NCBI GenBank assembly: GCA_002280725.1
Contig: NCEM01000016.1
Location: 1-44,094 of the forward strand
Direction of reading: 5' to 3'
Source of the DNA: Alphaproteobacteria bacterium 32-64-14
GTDB taxonomy: Bacteria; Pseudomonadota; Alphaproteobacteria; Caulobacterales; Hyphomonadaceae
DNA length: 44,094 nt
Of the stretch, positions 1 to 8,241 are shown one piece after another. The first letter of the stretch is position 1; each line of letters begins with the position of its first letter. The notes beneath the pieces are model-generated. The model saw only the letters and a list, made by a program, of their open reading frames with translations, had not been told where the DNA came from and ran no database searches. The position numbers and the translations under genes are program-made.

Positions 1-80
1 ACACGCCCCCTCCGCCCTCCGCCCTGCCCCGGACGGAGCGCGACACCTCTCACAAGGAAACCATCACCCCGCTGACAGGC

Positions 81-163
81 CTCATGCTGAGCCTGTCGAA
101 GCACGAGGCCGTGCTCACGACCTCGCACCCCGCGCCCGCATCCTTCGACAAGCTCAGGATGAG
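81..163. repeat. Inverted pair of REP-like units
   Basis: Bases 81-104 contain ctgagcctgtcgaagcac and bases 141-163 contain cttcgacaagctcaggat. Each is close to the reverse complement of the other, with three or four mismatches over about 20 bases, separated by 36 bases. This core (ttcgacaagctcag) is a familiar dispersed intergenic repeat in alphaproteobacterial genomes. As an inverted pair it has the layout of a REPIN (two REP units in opposite orientation). A related, more decayed copy lies at 34576-34670. Confidence 0.6.
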
Positions 164-201
164 GCGCTCCCCGGCCAAGTGCGCCACCCCATCGATTGTC
201 A

Positions 202-233
202 TTCCGGACGCGCGCGAAGCGCGTGAGCCGGAA
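202..233. repeat. Palindromic repeat, second type
   Basis: TTCCGG (202-207) pairs with CCGGAA (228-233), and inside it ACGCG (208-212) pairs with CGCGT (220-224), leaving a 7-base loop and a 3-base bulge. The flanks (gtcattccgg ... ccggaacccaggggctcc) match a common intergenic palindrome type of alphaproteobacteria by memory. Function unknown; it could form a hairpin in RNA. Confidence 0.5.
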
Positions 234-458
234 CCCAGGGGCTCCACGCACAGCCAGCCCACGCAGCCTCTGCCTTCCCGTTCGCGCGCTCCGCGCACCG
301 GGGGCTACACCGCTGCGTTGAGCCCCTCAGCGCCCGCCTAGGCGGCCAGCGCACCCCATCCCAAACACACCTCGCGGCCCCGGCCAGCGAGCGCGCGAAC
401 CCGCGCCTGCGCGACCTCCCTGTCGCGACTCTCCCAAACCCGCTAGCATCGCCCGTAC

Positions 459-2540
459 ATGCGCGATCAGGCCCTCTATCAATTCTACAAGGACATCGAC
501 AGCCTTCCCGGCGTCGGCCCGAAAGTGCGTCCTGTGCTTGCCCGCCTGATCGGCGGGGAGACCTGGCTCGATCTCCTGTTCCATCTCCCAACCAGCTGGA
601 TCGACCGCCGCAACCGCGCCACGATCGCAAGCGTCGAGGTCGGCGAGATCGCCACCGTCACCGGCACGGTGGACAAGCTCGAACACGCCCGGATGAAATT
701 CCCCGCCCGCGTCCGCCTGCGCGACGACACGGGTTTCCTCACGCTGTCCTACTTCCATGCCAATCGTCAGTGGCTGGAGAAGACCTTCAAGATTGGCGAG
801 ACCATCATCGCATCGGGCAAGATCGGCGACTATCAGGGCGGCCGACAGATCGTTCACCCAGACCACGTCGTCACGCCCGACAAGGATGACGAACTGCCCG
901 AAGTCGAGCCCGTCTATCCGATGACGGCGAACATCACGCCCAAGCAACTCCGCAAGTTCATCAACGCCGCTATCGGGGGCGTTCCCGAACTCGACGAATG
1001 GATCGACCCCCACCTGCTGGCCCGCAATCACTGGCCCACCTTCAAACAGGCGCTGCTCAGGTTGCATCAGCCAAAGGTCTACGACCCGGACGGCTTCGAG
1101 GTCGCGCGCCAGCGTCTCGCTTACGACGAAGCGCTCGCTCGCGAACTCGCCATGGGCCAGGCCCGCATCGCACGCGAGCGTCGCCACGCCTGGCCAATCC
1201 CGCGCGCCATCGGCGTCGAAAAGACAATCGTCGACGCGCTGCCCTTCACGCCCACACGCGGTCAGCTCGACGCCTACAAGGACGTCGCCATCGACATGGG
1301 CCGCCCCGCCCCGATGCGCCGCATGATCCAGGGCGATGTCGGCTCAGGCAAAACACTGGTCGCCGCCCTCGCCGCCGCACAGGCCGCCGCCGCGGGCGGC
1401 ATCACCGCGCTGATGTCTCCCACCGAAGTCCTCGCCCGCCAGCAAGCCGATGCGATGGGCCGCTTCCTGGCCCCCGCCGGCATGCGCGTCGCCGCCCTCA
1501 CCGGCCGCGACAAGGGCGCCGCGCGCGAGGCCATTCTCAATGACGTCCGTGCCGGCAAAATACAGGTCGTCTCCGGCACGCAAGCTCTCTATCAGTCAGA
1601 TGTCGAGCTGCCAGACCTCGCGCTCGTCATCATCGATGAACAACACCGCTTCGGCGTCGCCGACCGCCTCAAGCTAACCTCCAAAGGCGCGGCCCCCCAC
1701 ACGCTGGTGATGAGCGCCACACCCATCCCGCGGACGATGGGCCTCGCCGTCTATGGCGATCTCGACGTCTCGATCATCAAGGAAAAGCCCGCCAACAGGC
1801 AGGAAGTCGTCACCGCCGCCGTCCCGGATTCCCGCGTCGACGAGGTCATCGCCGCAGTCTCTCGCGCCGTCGATCGCGGCGAGCGCGCCTTCTGGATATG
1901 CCCCGCAGTCGATTCAGAAGACGCAGGCGACGCCTCCGCCATCGCCCGACGCGAAGTGCTGGCCGGGTATGTGAAAGCGACCGTCGAACTCGTCCACGGC
2001 CGCATGCCCGCGCAGGATCGCGATACCGCGCTGGAAAAACTCCGCAACGGCCAGGCCCGCGTCCTCGTCGCCACCACGGTAATCGAAGTCGGCGTAGACG
2101 TTCCCGAAGCCACCATCATCGTCATCGAGCATGCCGAACGCTTCGGCCTCGCCCAGCTCCACCAGCTGCGCGGCCGCGTCGGTCGGGGCGAGAAAGCCTC
2201 CAGTTGCGTCCTGCTCTTTCAGACCCCACTCACCGAGAGCGGCAAGGAACGCCTCGACACCCTGCGCAAGACCACCGACGGCTTCGAGATCGCGGAAGCC
2301 GACTTCCGCCTGAGGGGGCCCGGCGACGTGCTGGGCCTGCGCCAGTCCGGCCTGCCGACCTTCCGCGTGCTCGATCTGTCGCGCGACACCAACCTGATCG
2401 AGATCGCGCGGACCGACGCAAAGTCCGTCCTGATGGCCGATCCCACGCTCGCCGGCCCGCGCGGCAAGGCCGTCCTCCGCACACGCGATCTCTTCGCCCC
2501 GCGCATCGCGGCCCAGATCAGCGAGAGCAGCGACTCCTAG
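459..2540 (+). CDS. recG: ATP-dependent DNA helicase RecG
   Basis: RecG remodels stalled replication forks and branch-migrates Holliday junctions. The 693-residue product has the length of E. coli RecG. The N-terminal wedge/OB domain covers roughly residues 55-150. The helicase core shows Walker A GDVGSGKT (about 292-299), the DEQH box in LALVIIDEQHRFGV (about 393) and motif III SATPIPRT. The C-terminal helicase half has the QLHQLRGRVGRG signature. The ATG at 459 gives the family's usual N-terminus (LPGVGPK helix-hairpin-like start). Its stop codon overlaps that of the converging DUF502 gene through the shared bases ctag (2537-2540). Nothing odd in the protein. Confidence 0.97.
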   Translation: MRDQALYQFYKDIDSLPGVGPKVRPVLARLIGGETWLDLLFHLPTSWIDRRNRATIASVEVGEIATVTGTVDKLEHARMKFPARVRLRDDTGFLTLSYFHANRQWLEKTFKIGETIIASGKIGDYQGGRQIVHPDHVVTPDKDDELPEVEPVYPMTANITPKQLRKFINAAIGGVPELDEWIDPHLLARNHWPTFKQALLRLHQPKVYDPDGFEVARQRLAYDEALARELAMGQARIARERRHAWPIPRAIGVEKTIVDALPFTPTRGQLDAYKDVAIDMGRPAPMRRMIQGDVGSGKTLVAALAAAQAAAAGGITALMSPTEVLARQQADAMGRFLAPAGMRVAALTGRDKGAAREAILNDVRAGKIQVVSGTQALYQSDVELPDLALVIIDEQHRFGVADRLKLTSKGAAPHTLVMSATPIPRTMGLAVYGDLDVSIIKEKPANRQEVVTAAVPDSRVDEVIAAVSRAVDRGERAFWICPAVDSEDAGDASAIARREVLAGYVKATVELVHGRMPAQDRDTALEKLRNGQARVLVATTVIEVGVDVPEATIIVIEHAERFGLAQLHQLRGRVGRGEKASSCVLLFQTPLTESGKERLDTLRKTTDGFEIAEADFRLRGPGDVLGLRQSGLPTFRVLDLSRDTNLIEIARTDAKSVLMADPTLAGPRGKAVLRTRDLFAPRIAAQISESSDS

Positions 2541-3223
2541 CTCTTCTTGTCGGGCTCCACTGTGTCGCCCGGTTCAGCGCTGCGTATGCCGAACGAGATC
2601 ACCAGCTTCGCAGCTTTCTCGACGGACATCTCAAGCGGTCGGATGCGCTCGGGCGTCACAAACACCAGCTGCCCCATTGCCGGATTTGGCGAGCTTGGGA
2701 TCAGCACACCAACAAGTTCAGGCAATCCGGCGGCAATCTCCGGATCGGGGTTTCGGCTCGTCACGAATCCCAGCACCCACAGGCCCTTGCCGGGATACTC
2801 AACCAGCACCGCTTCCTTGAACGATGACGCATCGTTCGAGGCCAGCGTCTCCACCACCTGCTTGATGACGGAGTAGATCGAGCGCACCAGCGGCACCCGC
2901 GCGAGGATGAGCTCCCCCACGCGCACCATGGTTCGTCCGAACAGGTTCGCGACGATCGCGCCCAGTAGCGTCAGGCCGACCACGACGATGATGATGCCCA
3001 GACCGGGCAGCTGGAACCCCAGCCAGTTCTCCGGGTCCCACGCACGCGGCAGTAGCGGCGTGATCGCCCCGTCGACAAATACGACAAAGCTCCACACCAG
3101 CCACAGCGTGATGCCCAGCGGAGCGGCCACAACCAGCCCCGCGAAGAACCAGTTGCGCAAGGCCGTCAGCGGCCCGCCCTTGGGGCGGATCGCCTGAGGC
3201 GCAGGACTAGGTGGTTTCGCCAT
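2537..3223 (-). CDS. DUF502 family inner-membrane protein
   Basis: A 228-residue membrane protein of the DUF502 family, whose function is not established. Two membrane segments are visible, WFFAGLVVAAPLGITLWLVW and LGIIIVVVGLTLLGAIVANL, followed by the family signature around LARVPLVRSIYSVIKQV and a soluble C-terminal domain containing a GVLIPSSPNPAMGQLVFV stretch. I chose the ATG at 3223, with AGG nine bases upstream, rather than the TTG eight codons earlier. It is the last gene of the minus-strand run gyrA-coaD-ppi-ppi, 74 bases after the preceding stop. DUF502 genes are often near recG in alphaproteobacteria, which fits here, although the orientation is convergent. Confidence 0.85.
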   Translation of the reverse strand: MAKPPSPAPQAIRPKGGPLTALRNWFFAGLVVAAPLGITLWLVWSFVVFVDGAITPLLPRAWDPENWLGFQLPGLGIIIVVVGLTLLGAIVANLFGRTMVRVGELILARVPLVRSIYSVIKQVVETLASNDASSFKEAVLVEYPGKGLWVLGFVTSRNPDPEIAAGLPELVGVLIPSSPNPAMGQLVFVTPERIRPLEMSVEKAAKLVISFGIRSAEPGDTVEPDKKS

Positions 3224-3297
3224 GGGCAACCTGTCGCGGAATCGCAACCCGCCCCTGCGTTAGCGTACAAACGCCCCGCAAACCAGTTCGCAGCGTC

Positions 3298-3765
3298 CTA
3301 AACGTCCGCCGCGACTTTCGCTGACACGATCTTGCCCGGCTTCTTCGGCGGCTCGCCCTTGGGCAGCGCATCCACGGCATCCATGCCGCTGATCACCTTG
3401 CCCCACACAGTGTACTTGCGGTCGAGGAACGACGCATCATCGAGACAGATGAAGAACTGGCTATTCGCCGAGTTCGGATCGTTCGCGCGCGCCATCGAGC
3501 ACACGCCGCGCTGGTGGCCCACATCGTTGAACTCTGCGCGCAGGTTCGGCTTCTTTGAGGCGCCCATGCCGGTTCCAGTCGGGTCGCCGCCCTGCGCCAT
3601 GAAGCCATCGATCACGCGGTGGAACACCACGCCATCGTAGAAGCCTTCGCGCGCCAATTCCTTGATATGCGCCACATGCCCCGGCGCCTTATCCGGCAGC
3701 AGCTGGATCGTCACCGCGCCCGTGTCGAGGGTCAGGATCAGGGTGTTCTCTTTGTCGGAGCTCAT
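3298..3765 (-). CDS. Cytoplasmic cyclophilin-type peptidyl-prolyl isomerase
   Basis: A 155-residue cyclophilin catalysing cis-trans isomerisation of prolyl bonds. There is no signal peptide, so it is cytoplasmic. Family motifs are clear: the catalytic Arg in FHRVIDGFMAQGGDPTGTG, QFFICLDDASFLDRKYTVWGKVISGMDAVD, and a single compact domain of the short bacterial PpiB type. Its ATG overlaps the stop codon of the upstream isomerase gene as ATGA (3762-3765), so the two are translationally coupled. The pair gives one cytoplasmic and one exported cyclophilin from the same transcript. Confidence 0.95.
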   Translation of the reverse strand: MSSDKENTLILTLDTGAVTIQLLPDKAPGHVAHIKELAREGFYDGVVFHRVIDGFMAQGGDPTGTGMGASKKPNLRAEFNDVGHQRGVCSMARANDPNSANSQFFICLDDASFLDRKYTVWGKVISGMDAVDALPKGEPPKKPGKIVSAKVAADV

Positions 3766-4646
3766 GGGCTCGGCCTTTCCACAACAACGTCTACAGGGGG
3801 CAGCGCGCAGGCTGCATATGGATCAGCAACGCTGATCGCCGCAAGTGTCGCCGCAAACTCCGGCCCGTCCGTCCGCTTTACGTAAACGGTCGGCCGCTTG
3901 GCTGCGGCAATGTCCGTCACGATGACTGCCTTGGTCAGCTTGTCGGCGTCCTTGTTGTTGGCGAAGCGGCCATCGCGCTCTTCCGGCCCCACCTTGATTC
4001 CGCGGATCGCATCGAGCCCGGTCAGTGCACGGCCCCACACCGAATAGGTCTTGTCCAGCGTGCCGGGACCGACACGCGCATGACGCATCAGAAAGAACTC
4101 GGTCGAAGCGCTGTCGACCGACTGCGAGCGCGCCATCGACGTGACACCCTGACAGTGCAGTGCCCACGTGCGCGCAACCGGCGGGTCCAAGATCATCGCC
4201 GTCTCGTCAGGCTGGCCCTGCACCAGAAAGCCCTCGAAGTATCCCAGCTTGTCGCCATCTGGCGTCGCGCCGAACCATTGCACCTTCTGTTTCGACGGAT
4301 CGCGCCCCCAGGTGAATTCGCCGGGCATGTTGGGATAGCGCGGATAGACCTGATAGACCGAATAGACATCCCCGCCCTGCGCCATGAACTCATCGATCAC
4401 GCGGTGGAAGGGCAGCTTGTCGTAATTGCCATCGCGCACGATCTTGCGGATCTGCGCCACGTGAATGGGCGCGATGTCGGGCCGAAGCTCGATCAGGATC
4501 TCCTGGCCGTTGACCGTGAACTGCAGCAGGTTCTCTGAATCGACCTTGCGCCAGTTGGCCGGATCATCGCCCGGGCCCGCCCAGGCAGCGCCGGCGCCGG
4601 CCAGCAGGGCCGCCCCTGCCGCCGCAATCAGAAACTTACGAAGCAT
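3762..4646 (-). CDS. Secreted cyclophilin-type peptidyl-prolyl isomerase
   Basis: A 294-residue exported cyclophilin. The ATG at 4646 is chosen because it begins a signal peptide (MLRKFLIAAAGAALLAG, cleavage near AWAG) and lies one base after the coaD stop codon; the upstream in-frame extension would bury the signal. The isomerase domain holds FHRVIDEFMAQGGDVYSV with the catalytic Arg. Compared with the cytoplasmic neighbour it has a long insertion (about residues 90-145, including WGRDPSKQKVQWFGATP) before the SMARS and EFFLM motifs, and a C-terminal tail of about 50 residues. Periplasmic protein folding is the likely role. It overlaps the next gene by 4 bases. Confidence 0.92.
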   Translation of the reverse strand: MLRKFLIAAAGAALLAGAGAAWAGPGDDPANWRKVDSENLLQFTVNGQEILIELRPDIAPIHVAQIRKIVRDGNYDKLPFHRVIDEFMAQGGDVYSVYQVYPRYPNMPGEFTWGRDPSKQKVQWFGATPDGDKLGYFEGFLVQGQPDETAMILDPPVARTWALHCQGVTSMARSQSVDSASTEFFLMRHARVGPGTLDKTYSVWGRALTGLDAIRGIKVGPEERDGRFANNKDADKLTKAVIVTDIAAAKRPTVYVKRTDGPEFAATLAAISVADPYAACALPPVDVVVERPSP

Positions 4647-4647
4647 C

Positions 4648-5244
4648 CTATTTGCCCTTCTTGATCCCGAACTTGGCCAGAAGTTTCTCGTGAACCACTG
4701 CGGGAACGAAAAGATCGGCGGAACCGCCGAGCCGTGCAATCTCTTTTACCAGTCGCGAGGAAACGGCCTGATGATGGGGGTCCGCCATCAGGAAAACCGT
4801 CTCGATTTCATCGTTCATGCGCTGGTTCATGGCGACCATCTGGAACTCGTACTCGAAGTCCGACACGGCCCTCAGGCCGCGGATGATCATCTGGGCGCCG
4901 CACTGCTCGGCAAAATGCATCAGCAAGTTGTCGAACGGCCGGGCTTCAATTTCAGTCGTGCCGGCCAGCTTGAGCGCCTCGCCCATGACCAGGCTGGTGC
5001 GCTCCTCAAGCGAGAAAAGCGGCTCCTTGCCCTCGTTGATCGCGACTCCGATGATCAGCTTGTCGACCAGCTTGACCGCCCGCCCGATGATATCGAGGTG
5101 GCCGTTGGTGATCGGATCGAACGTGCCGGGATAAAGCCCCACACGCTGTTTCGCGCCACGGTTCACCGCAGGCGCCCGACCCGCAGCAGCACGTCGCACC
5201 GGACGCGGTTCACCCGCCGCCCGTCTTTCCGGCCGCCTCGTCAC
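4648..5244 (-). CDS. coaD: Pantetheine-phosphate adenylyltransferase
   Basis: CoaD transfers AMP from ATP to 4'-phosphopantetheine, the fourth step of coenzyme A synthesis. The nucleotidyltransferase fold is clear: [16 protein letters not shown] with the (T/H)xGH motif, [15 protein letters not shown], and [13 protein letters not shown]. Typical CoaD proteins have about 160-170 residues. The GTG at 5244 gives 198 residues with an Arg/Ala/Pro-rich extension of about 33 residues that overlaps the end of gyrA by 35 bases; it has a strong GGAGGA eight bases upstream. A second GTG at 5166 would give a family-length 172-residue protein but with a poor ribosome site. The start is therefore uncertain, the function is not. 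Confidence 0.94.
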   Translation of the reverse strand: MTRRPERRAAGEPRPVRRAAAGRAPAVNRGAKQRVGLYPGTFDPITNGHLDIIGRAVKLVDKLIIGVAINEGKEPLFSLEERTSLVMGEALKLAGTTEIEARPFDNLLMHFAEQCGAQMIIRGLRAVSDFEYEFQMVAMNQRMNDEIETVFLMADPHHQAVSSRLVKEIARLGGSADLFVPAVVHEKLLAKFGIKKGK

Positions 5245-7996
5245 CGTTCTGGTCCTCCAGCCTCTCCACGGAAACGACTCGCTCGCCTGCCGCCACCCTC
5301 AGCACGCGAACTCCCTGCGTCGCCCGACCCGCAATGCGGATTTGATCCACGGCGCAGCGTATCAACTGCCCCGCATCTGTCACCACCATGATTTCGTCCG
5401 CCTCGCCCACCGGGAAGGACGCAACCAGCTTTCCATCCTTGGGCAGACGATGCGCGAGCAGGCCTTTGCCGCCACGCCCGGTGCGGCGGTAATCAAACGC
5501 GGATGCGCGCTTGCCCATGCCTTCTTCCGTCAGTGTCAGGATGAATTGCTCGGCGTCCTGCAGCTTGAGGAACCGCTCTTCGCTCAACTCGACCTCGCCA
5601 TTGGCTTCAGCGTCAGCGGCTGGCGCAGCCTCATCGCCGTCACCGCCCGTATCATCCTCAGCTTCAGCTTCTTCAGTGACTTCTTCGCCCTCAGCCCGGC
5701 GAGCCGCGTTCGCACGCTTGAGATAGGCGCGCGCTTCTGCCGGCGTCACATCGATCGTGCCCAGCACGGACATACCGATCAGAGAGTCGCCCGCACCAAG
5801 CCGGATGCCGCGCACGCCCGTCGACGTCCGGCCGGTGAAAACGCGCACCTGCTCCACCTGGAACCGGATGCACTGGCCCAGCGCCGTGGTCAGCAGCACA
5901 TCGTCTTCCGGCCGACACAGCTGCACGTCCACGATGGCGTCGCTGTCGTCTTCCAACTTCATCGCGATCTTGCCGGCGCGGTTCACCGACAGGAAGTCCG
6001 TCAGCAGGTTGCGCCGCACGCCGCCCGACTTGGTGGCGAACAGGATGTTGAGCTTGGCCCGCTCTTCCTCGTCATGCGGCAGCGGCATCACCGACGTGAT
6101 CCGCTCGCCTTCCTTCAGCGGCAGGATGTTCACCAGCGCCTTGCCGCGCGATTGCGGATTGCCCAGCGGCAGACGCCAGACCTTATGCTTGTAGGCCATG
6201 CCGGTAGAAGAGAAGAACAGCAGCTCGGTGTGGGTGTCGGCGGAGAACAACCGGACGACAAAATCGTCCTCCTTCGTCTCCATGCCGCCGCGACCTTTTC
6301 CGCCGCGGTTCTGCGTCCGGTAGGCCGAGAGCGCCGTGCGCTTCACATAGCCACCATGGGTGACCATGACGACCATGTCTTCCTTCTCGATGAAGGCTTC
6401 GTCTTCGAGGTCGAGGTCGGCCTCGATGAATTCCGACCGGCGCGGCTTGCCGAACTTGTCGCGAACCTCCGTCAGCTCGCCCTTGATGATGTCGAGCACG
6501 CGGGCGCGCGAGGCGAGGATGGAGAGCAGATCCTTGATCTTTTCGGCGAGGCCCGAAGCCTCCTTGCCGATTTCATCGCGGCCAAGGTTCGTAAGGCGCG
6601 AGAGCTGCAGCGCGAGGATGGCGCGCGCCTGCTCGTCCGACAGCTTGATCTCGCCCTTGTCGTTGAAGACGGTGCGGCGGTCGGCAATGAGCCCGATCAG
6701 CGGCGCCATGTCCATCGCGGGCCACGCCCGCTCAAGCAGGGCGATCCGCGCCGAGTCCGGATCGGACGAGAACCGGATGATGCGGATGATCTCGTCGATG
6801 TTGGCGACAGCCAGCGCGAGGCCGATCAACACGTGCGCGCGGTCGCGCGCCTTGTTCAGCTCGAACTTGGTACGGCGGGCGACCACTTCCTCACGGAAGC
6901 GCGTGAACGCCTGCAGCATGGCGCGCAGCGACATCAGCTCGGGCCGGCCGCCATTCAGCGCCAGCATGTTGACGCCAAACGACGTCTGCATTGGCGTCAG
7001 GCGGAACAGGTTGTTGAGCACGATGTCGGCCGATGAATCGCGCTTGATCTCGATGACGACGCGAATGCCGTTCCGGTCGCTTTCATCGCGCAGGTCCGAG
7101 ATACCCTCGATCTTCTTGTCGCGAACGAGTTCCGCGATCTTCTCGACCATCGTGGCCTTGTTCACCTGATAGGGAACTTCGGTAATGATGATCGCCTCAC
7201 GACCGTTCTTGGTCGTCTCGATGTCGGTCTTCGAGCGCATGATCACAGAGCCGCGCCCGGTCATCATGCCATTGCGCGATCCGGCCCGGCCGATGATCAG
7301 CGCGCCTGTCGGGAAGTCCGGCCCCGGCACGATGTCGAGCAACGCCGTGTCGTCCAGCGCGGGATCATCGATGAGGGCGATGGTGGCGTTGATGATCTCG
7401 GTCAGGTTGTGCGGCGGGATATTGGTCGCCATGCCCACGGCGATGCCACCCGCGCCGTTGACCAAAAGGTTCGGAAACTTCGCTGGCAGCACAGTCGGCT
7501 CCTGGCGGGAGCCGTCATAGTTGTCCTCGAAGTTGACCGTGTCCTTGTCGATGTCGTCCAGCAGGTTCGCGGTCACACGCGCCATGCGGCTTTCCGTGTA
7601 ACGCATGGCTGCTGGCGGATCGCCATCGATCGAGCCGAAGTTACCTTGCCCGTCGATCAGCGGTACGCTCATCGCGAACGGCTGCGCCATGCGTACGAGG
7701 GCGTCATAGATCGATTGGTCCCCGTGCGGGTGCCAGCGGCCGATCACGTCGCCGACGATGTTGGCGGACTTCCTGAACGCCTTGTCGTGCGTGTATCCGC
7801 CCTCATAGGCGGCAAACAGAATACGGCGGTGAACCGGCTTCAGCCCGTCCCGAACGTCCGGCAGCGCGCGGCTCACGATGACGCTCATCGCGTAGTCGAG
7901 ATACGACTTCTTCAGCTCCGCGGTGATGGAAATGGGCGCGATATCGCCAGCGCCGGAGCCACCGTCGGGGGCAGTTTGATCAGGCGTGTCGGTCAA
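5210..7996 (-). CDS. gyrA: DNA gyrase subunit A
   Basis: Breakage-reunion subunit of gyrase, which introduces negative supercoils. It has 928 residues. The catalytic tyrosine is Tyr133 in MRYTESRM. The quinolone-determining region reads [17 protein letters not shown], so the residue equivalent to E. coli Ser83 is Gln94 and the Asp87 equivalent (Asp98) is kept. The GyrA box NRGGKGRGG lies near residue 562, identifying gyrase rather than topoisomerase IV. The C-terminal pinwheel contains an acidic, Ala/Glu-rich insertion around residues 760-800 ([15 protein letters not shown]), seen in some alphaproteobacterial GyrA. The start is a TTG at 7996; no ATG lies upstream in frame. First gene of the gyrA-coaD-ppi-ppi-DUF502 run. 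Confidence 0.97.
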   Translation of the reverse strand: MTDTPDQTAPDGGSGAGDIAPISITAELKKSYLDYAMSVIVSRALPDVRDGLKPVHRRILFAAYEGGYTHDKAFRKSANIVGDVIGRWHPHGDQSIYDALVRMAQPFAMSVPLIDGQGNFGSIDGDPPAAMRYTESRMARVTANLLDDIDKDTVNFEDNYDGSRQEPTVLPAKFPNLLVNGAGGIAVGMATNIPPHNLTEIINATIALIDDPALDDTALLDIVPGPDFPTGALIIGRAGSRNGMMTGRGSVIMRSKTDIETTKNGREAIIITEVPYQVNKATMVEKIAELVRDKKIEGISDLRDESDRNGIRVVIEIKRDSSADIVLNNLFRLTPMQTSFGVNMLALNGGRPELMSLRAMLQAFTRFREEVVARRTKFELNKARDRAHVLIGLALAVANIDEIIRIIRFSSDPDSARIALLERAWPAMDMAPLIGLIADRRTVFNDKGEIKLSDEQARAILALQLSRLTNLGRDEIGKEASGLAEKIKDLLSILASRARVLDIIKGELTEVRDKFGKPRRSEFIEADLDLEDEAFIEKEDMVVMVTHGGYVKRTALSAYRTQNRGGKGRGGMETKEDDFVVRLFSADTHTELLFFSSTGMAYKHKVWRLPLGNPQSRGKALVNILPLKEGERITSVMPLPHDEEERAKLNILFATKSGGVRRNLLTDFLSVNRAGKIAMKLEDDSDAIVDVQLCRPEDDVLLTTALGQCIRFQVEQVRVFTGRTSTGVRGIRLGAGDSLIGMSVLGTIDVTPAEARAYLKRANAARRAEGEEVTEEAEAEDDTGGDGDEAAPAADAEANGEVELSEERFLKLQDAEQFILTLTEEGMGKRASAFDYRRTGRGGKGLLAHRLPKDGKLVASFPVGEADEIMVVTDAGQLIRCAVDQIRIAGRATQGVRVLRVAAGERVVSVERLEDQNGDEAAGKTGGG

Positions 7997-8174
7997 GCAG
8001 AATTCGTCCGGAACAGGGGCGGCCGCGCCGCCGGGATTCGAGACGTTCTTCTAGCCCATTTGTGCGGCGCGATACAAACGAATATGCCGTTTGATCCACA
8101 GCCCTGAAGCCATGAATTTACTTGAGTTTTTTACGTCCGGCCGCCCCGTCTGTCGTAGCGGCTTCGGAAGGCGC

Positions 8175-8227
8175 AAAACCCCGCCTGAAACACCCCGCCG
8201 GGCGACTGCCATGCGGGGCGGTTCAGG
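8175..8227 (-). terminator. Rho-independent terminator of the TonB receptor gene
   Basis: Read on the minus strand just after the receptor stop codon: CCTGAA (8227-8222) and CCCCGC (8218-8213) pair with GCGGGG (8198-8193) and TTCAGG (8189-8184), with a 3x3 internal mismatch and a 14-base loop. A short run of four T follows at 8178-8175. Placement 14 bases after the stop codon fits a terminator. The T run is short, so efficiency is uncertain. Confidence 0.6.
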
Positions 8228-8241
8228 TTGCGTTTCCGGCC

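Larger units (their letters stand above)
1..458. other. Non-coding region upstream of recG with palindromic repeats
   Basis: I see no convincing gene here. Open frames on both strands are arginine- and proline-rich and resemble no family. The stretch holds two different palindromic repeat units (81-163 and 202-233), listed separately. The last ~100 bases before recG must carry its promoter, but I cannot pick clear -35/-10 boxes. The left edge is cut by the window. Confidence 0.6.

Noticed and set aside
5342..7036. A 564-codon plus-strand frame opposite gyrA
   Set aside because: Composition typical of an antisense frame and fully covered by gyrA.
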